Assembly (NCBI GenBank): GCA_944382045.1
Contig: CALWMT010000112.1
Coordinates: 1 to 7,943 of the forward strand
Reading direction: 5' to 3'
DNA length: 7,943 nucleotides
Origin: an uncultured Enterocloster sp.
Lineage (GTDB): Bacteria; Bacillota; Clostridia; Lachnospirales; Lachnospiraceae
Notes under the pieces: generated by a model
What the model saw: only the letters and a program-made list of their open reading frames with translations
The model's database searches: none
Told to the model about the DNA's origin: nothing
Program-made: the position numbers and the translations under genes
In this document: in pieces, positions 6,475 to 7,943 of the stretch
Layout of the letters: every line of letters begins with the position of its first letter
How positions within the stretch are numbered: position 1 is the first letter of the stretch

Positions 6475-7578
6475 GTGCGGAAGTATTTCTATGAAATAAA
6501 CAGGCCGGACCGGAATCTGCGGATGCGCCAGTATATTTACTGGATCGGCCCATACCGCTACAACTGGCATGAAGAACTGGAGATCATGCTGATTTTAAAG
6601 GGCCAGGTGGAGCTAAGCTGCGCAGGGGTAAGCTACTGCCTGGAGGAGGATGACCTGATTGTGATTGATTCCAATGTGGGCCATGCCTCCCTGGCAAGGA
6701 GCGAGGGGAGCATCGCCATGGTGATTCATCTGGATCCCTCCTATTTGCGGGTGTATTACAGCCCGGTGGAGGATTACCGCTTTTTTGGCTGTACGGACGA
6801 ACACACCAGGGACAGCCGTCCGGCAAAGGAAATCCGCCGGATGATGGCCTTTTTGATTACACGGATGGATACGTCAAGCCCTTTGGAGAAGCTGCGGTTT
6901 GAACAGGGCCTAAGCAGCCTGCTTCTTCAGCTTTTCCAGCTTTTCGCGCCCCGGCGGATTGACCGCTCGGAGGCGGCGAAAACCCAGAAGCAGAAGGACA
7001 TTATGGAGCGGGTCGTTGCCTTTGTGGAGGAAAACTACCGGCAGCGGATTACCTTAAAGGAGCTGAGCCGGCTGTGCGGCTACAATACGACCTATCTCTC
7101 CACCTGGTTTAAGGGCCATATAGGCTTAAATTTTTATGATTACCTGATGCGCATCCGCCTGCGGGAGGCCACCCTGGAGCTGTGCTCCACGGATAAGACC
7201 ATCCTGGAAGTGGCGGGGGACAATGGATTTGGGGATGTGAAGTCCTTTAACCTGTGCTTTCGCCGCACCTTCGGAAAGTCCCCGGGCGAATACCGCCGTC
7301 AGATACTGGCGGAGAATAAGGGGATGGACTTTAAAGAGAAGCGCCGCTTCCTGCCCCTGGATCATGAAGGGGTTAATGAAAAGCTGGAGGAGTATCAGCT
7401 GAAGCTTGAGAGCTTTGGGACAGAGGATATATTTGTGGGCCGCCGCCTTCTGGGCCAGGAAATGATAGAAGGGATTTTGGGACAGGCAGAGGCAGCGGAG
7501 AAATGGAGCAAAAACCTGTCAGAGCAGGTAGGAGAGCTTCGGGAGAAGCTGCTCGAGCTGAAAAAGACAGCCTTGTAG
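6475..7578 (+). CDS. AraC-family transcriptional regulator
   Basis: The 367-residue protein has an N-terminal cupin-type sensor domain (about 15-95, with WHEELEIMLILKGQVEL at 31-47 typical of AraC_binding). The DNA-binding domain (about 175-278) has two helix-turn-helix units: ITLKELSRLCGYNTTYLSTWF (192-212, with Asn204 to Leu208 in the recognition helix) and the signature region DVKSFNLCFRRTFGKSPGEYR (254-274). A further tail of about 90 residues (280-367), charged and probably helical, ends in a Leu/Glu/Lys-rich stretch that may form a coiled coil; most AraC proteins stop just after the second helix-turn-helix. The start is GTG at 6475, with GGGGAG (6461-6466) 8 bases upstream; an in-frame stop at 6451 rules out earlier starts, and the next ATG (6523) would cut the sensor domain. 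It is divergent from the long fusion gene. It lies just upstream of a sugar-acid-type enzyme gene, its likely target. The ligand is unknown. Confidence 0.93.
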   Translation: MRKYFYEINRPDRNLRMRQYIYWIGPYRYNWHEELEIMLILKGQVELSCAGVSYCLEEDDLIVIDSNVGHASLARSEGSIAMVIHLDPSYLRVYYSPVEDYRFFGCTDEHTRDSRPAKEIRRMMAFLITRMDTSSPLEKLRFEQGLSSLLLQLFQLFAPRRIDRSEAAKTQKQKDIMERVVAFVEENYRQRITLKELSRLCGYNTTYLSTWFKGHIGLNFYDYLMRIRLREATLELCSTDKTILEVAGDNGFGDVKSFNLCFRRTFGKSPGEYRRQILAENKGMDFKEKRRFLPLDHEGVNEKLEEYQLKLESFGTEDIFVGRRLLGQEMIEGILGQAEAAEKWSKNLSEQVGELREKLLELKKTAL

Positions 7579-7616
7579 AAATCAGGACGGTTCTGGTTTC
7601 TGCAGGGCTTTTTTTT
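7569..7616 (+). terminator. Strong intrinsic terminator overlapping the AraC gene stop codon
   Basis: AGCCTTGTAGAAATCAG (7569-7585) pairs along all 17 positions with CTGGTTTCTGCAGGGCT (7593-7609), with three G-T wobbles and a 7-base loop. Eight T follow (7609-7616). The TAG stop (7576-7578) lies inside the 5' arm. This should end the regulator transcript before the next gene, so the downstream enzyme needs its own promoter. A run of five A before the stem could let it work weakly on the other strand. Confidence 0.92.
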
Positions 7617-7651
7617 GTGGTCCCGAACAGCTGCCTGAAAAAAGGAAACAT

Positions 7652-7787
7652 GGGAAAATATTTGGAACCTGAAATCATGAAATTTCGGGAAAATCTAAAA
7701 TATACGGGGAAAAATAAGGGTAAATCTTTGGATTGTATAAATCAGAAAATGTGAACGCATGGAAAAATGGGACGGAGAAGGGAAAAA
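7652..7787 (+). repeat. Recurrent GGGAAAA motifs upstream of the sugar-acid enzyme gene
   Basis: The stretch from 7617 to 7887 holds no gene. Within it GGGAAAA occurs at 7652, 7687, 7707 and 7780, with a GGAAAAA variant at 7761. The first copy is part of TGGGAAAATAT (7651-7661), which occurs again on the complement inside the AraC promoter (6406-6396). These could be half-sites for the AraC protein. The strand is rich in A and G, so some copies would arise by chance, and the spacing (35, 20, 54, 19 bases) is irregular. Confidence 0.3.
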
Positions 7788-7826
7788 CAAGTTCAAAACG
7801 AAAGGAAAGAAATCCCCGGCACTTTT

Positions 7827-7835
7827 TGCTACAAT
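7827..7835 (+). promoter_or_regulatory. Extended -10 promoter of the enolase-superfamily gene
   Basis: TGCTACAAT (7827-7835) is an extended -10 element: TG, one base, then TACAAT, five of six matches to TATAAT. The bases where a -35 should be (about 7807-7812, AAGAAA) do not resemble one. A promoter with a weak -35 is typical of genes that need an activator, fitting the AraC protein next door. Transcription would start near 7842, about 46 bases before the ATG. Confidence 0.55.
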
Positions 7836-7887
7836 GTAGGAGAAATGAGAAAGAGCTGCTGCTAAAAGAAAAGGGGGAAGTGATTCT

Positions 7888-7943
7888 ATGAAGATTACAG
7901 ACTTGACAACGATTCCTGCCGGAAAGTACCTGTTTATCCAGGT
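7888..7943 (+). CDS. Enolase-superfamily sugar-acid dehydratase-like enzyme (N-terminus only)
   Basis: Only the first 18 codons are inside the window; the gene runs off the right end. AAGGGGG (7871-7877) lies 10 bases before the ATG, a good ribosome site. The visible protein, MKITDLTTIPAGKYLFIQ, resembles the first beta strands of mandelate racemase/muconate lactonizing enzymes such as galactonate dehydratase, which begin MKIT-x-(L/V)-x-T and go on to a (L/F)-x-(K/R)-V-x-TDEG motif. Members of this group take water from sugar acids or racemise related compounds using Mg2+. The neighbouring AraC-family regulator and the activator-type promoter fit a catabolic gene. With so few residues the family is a fair guess and the substrate cannot be given. 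Confidence 0.6.
   Translation, partial: MKITDLTTIPAGKYLFIQ

Noticed and set aside
6277..6570. 97-codon open frame on the complement over the divergent promoter region
   Set aside because: It overlaps the start of the AraC gene, crosses the AraC promoter, has no clear ribosome site and resembles nothing known.
7749..7763. Possible catabolite repression (cre) site ATGTGAACGCATGGA
   Set aside because: It agrees with the cre pattern in the central AACG part but fails at three fixed positions, including the closing C; a second partial match near 7791-7805 is no better.

Overview
The window looks like chromosome of a spore-forming, Gram-positive Clostridia bacterium, most likely of the Lachnospiraceae type. 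The evidence is a cotJABC spore-coat operon, AGGAGG-type ribosome sites before most genes, a very long activase/2-hydroxyacyl-CoA dehydratase-like fusion protein of the kind common in anaerobic Firmicutes, GC-rich coding regions and AT-rich intergenic regions. I cannot name the species. I see no mobile element, tRNA, rRNA or CRISPR array.

Region 1 (50-1864) is a spore-coat locus. A small Cys/Gly/Pro-rich protein is read leftward. Facing away from it, cotJA, cotJB and cotJC are read rightward with overlapping stop and start codons. Both transcription units have a candidate promoter of the mother-cell sigma-K type (AC, then 15-16 bases, then CATAnnnTA), so both may be made late in sporulation. 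CotJC keeps all five manganese ligands of manganese catalases. CotJA has an unusual Cys-rich N-terminal part. Together with the Cys-rich divergent protein, this suggests a disulfide-linked coat layer.

Region 2 (1881-6247) is one 1428-residue gene read leftward, ending at a good intrinsic terminator shared with the convergent cotJ operon. The protein has two activase domains in tandem (BadF/BadG/BcrA/BcrD ATPase family, as in the 2-hydroxyglutaryl-CoA dehydratase activator HgdC). These are followed by a four-Cys motif and two long modules related to the dehydratase subunits (DUF2229/COG3580-like and COG3581-like). It looks like an oxygen-sensitive iron-sulfur reductase carrying its own ATP-driven electron activator. 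Its substrate is unknown. The ribosome site lies 20 bases from the ATG, with a small hairpin or an alternative CTG in between.

Region 3 (6248-7943) is a regulator-enzyme pair. An AraC-family regulator is read rightward from a promoter whose -35 and -10 elements form an inverted repeat, so it can be read on both strands. The gene ends in a 17-bp-stem terminator that contains its own stop codon. After about 300 AT-rich bases with repeated GGGAAAA motifs and an extended -10 promoter, a new gene begins. Its 18 visible residues resemble the N-terminus of enolase-superfamily sugar-acid dehydratases (mandelate racemase/muconate lactonizing type). The AraC protein probably controls this gene. Bases 1-49 show nothing I can assign.
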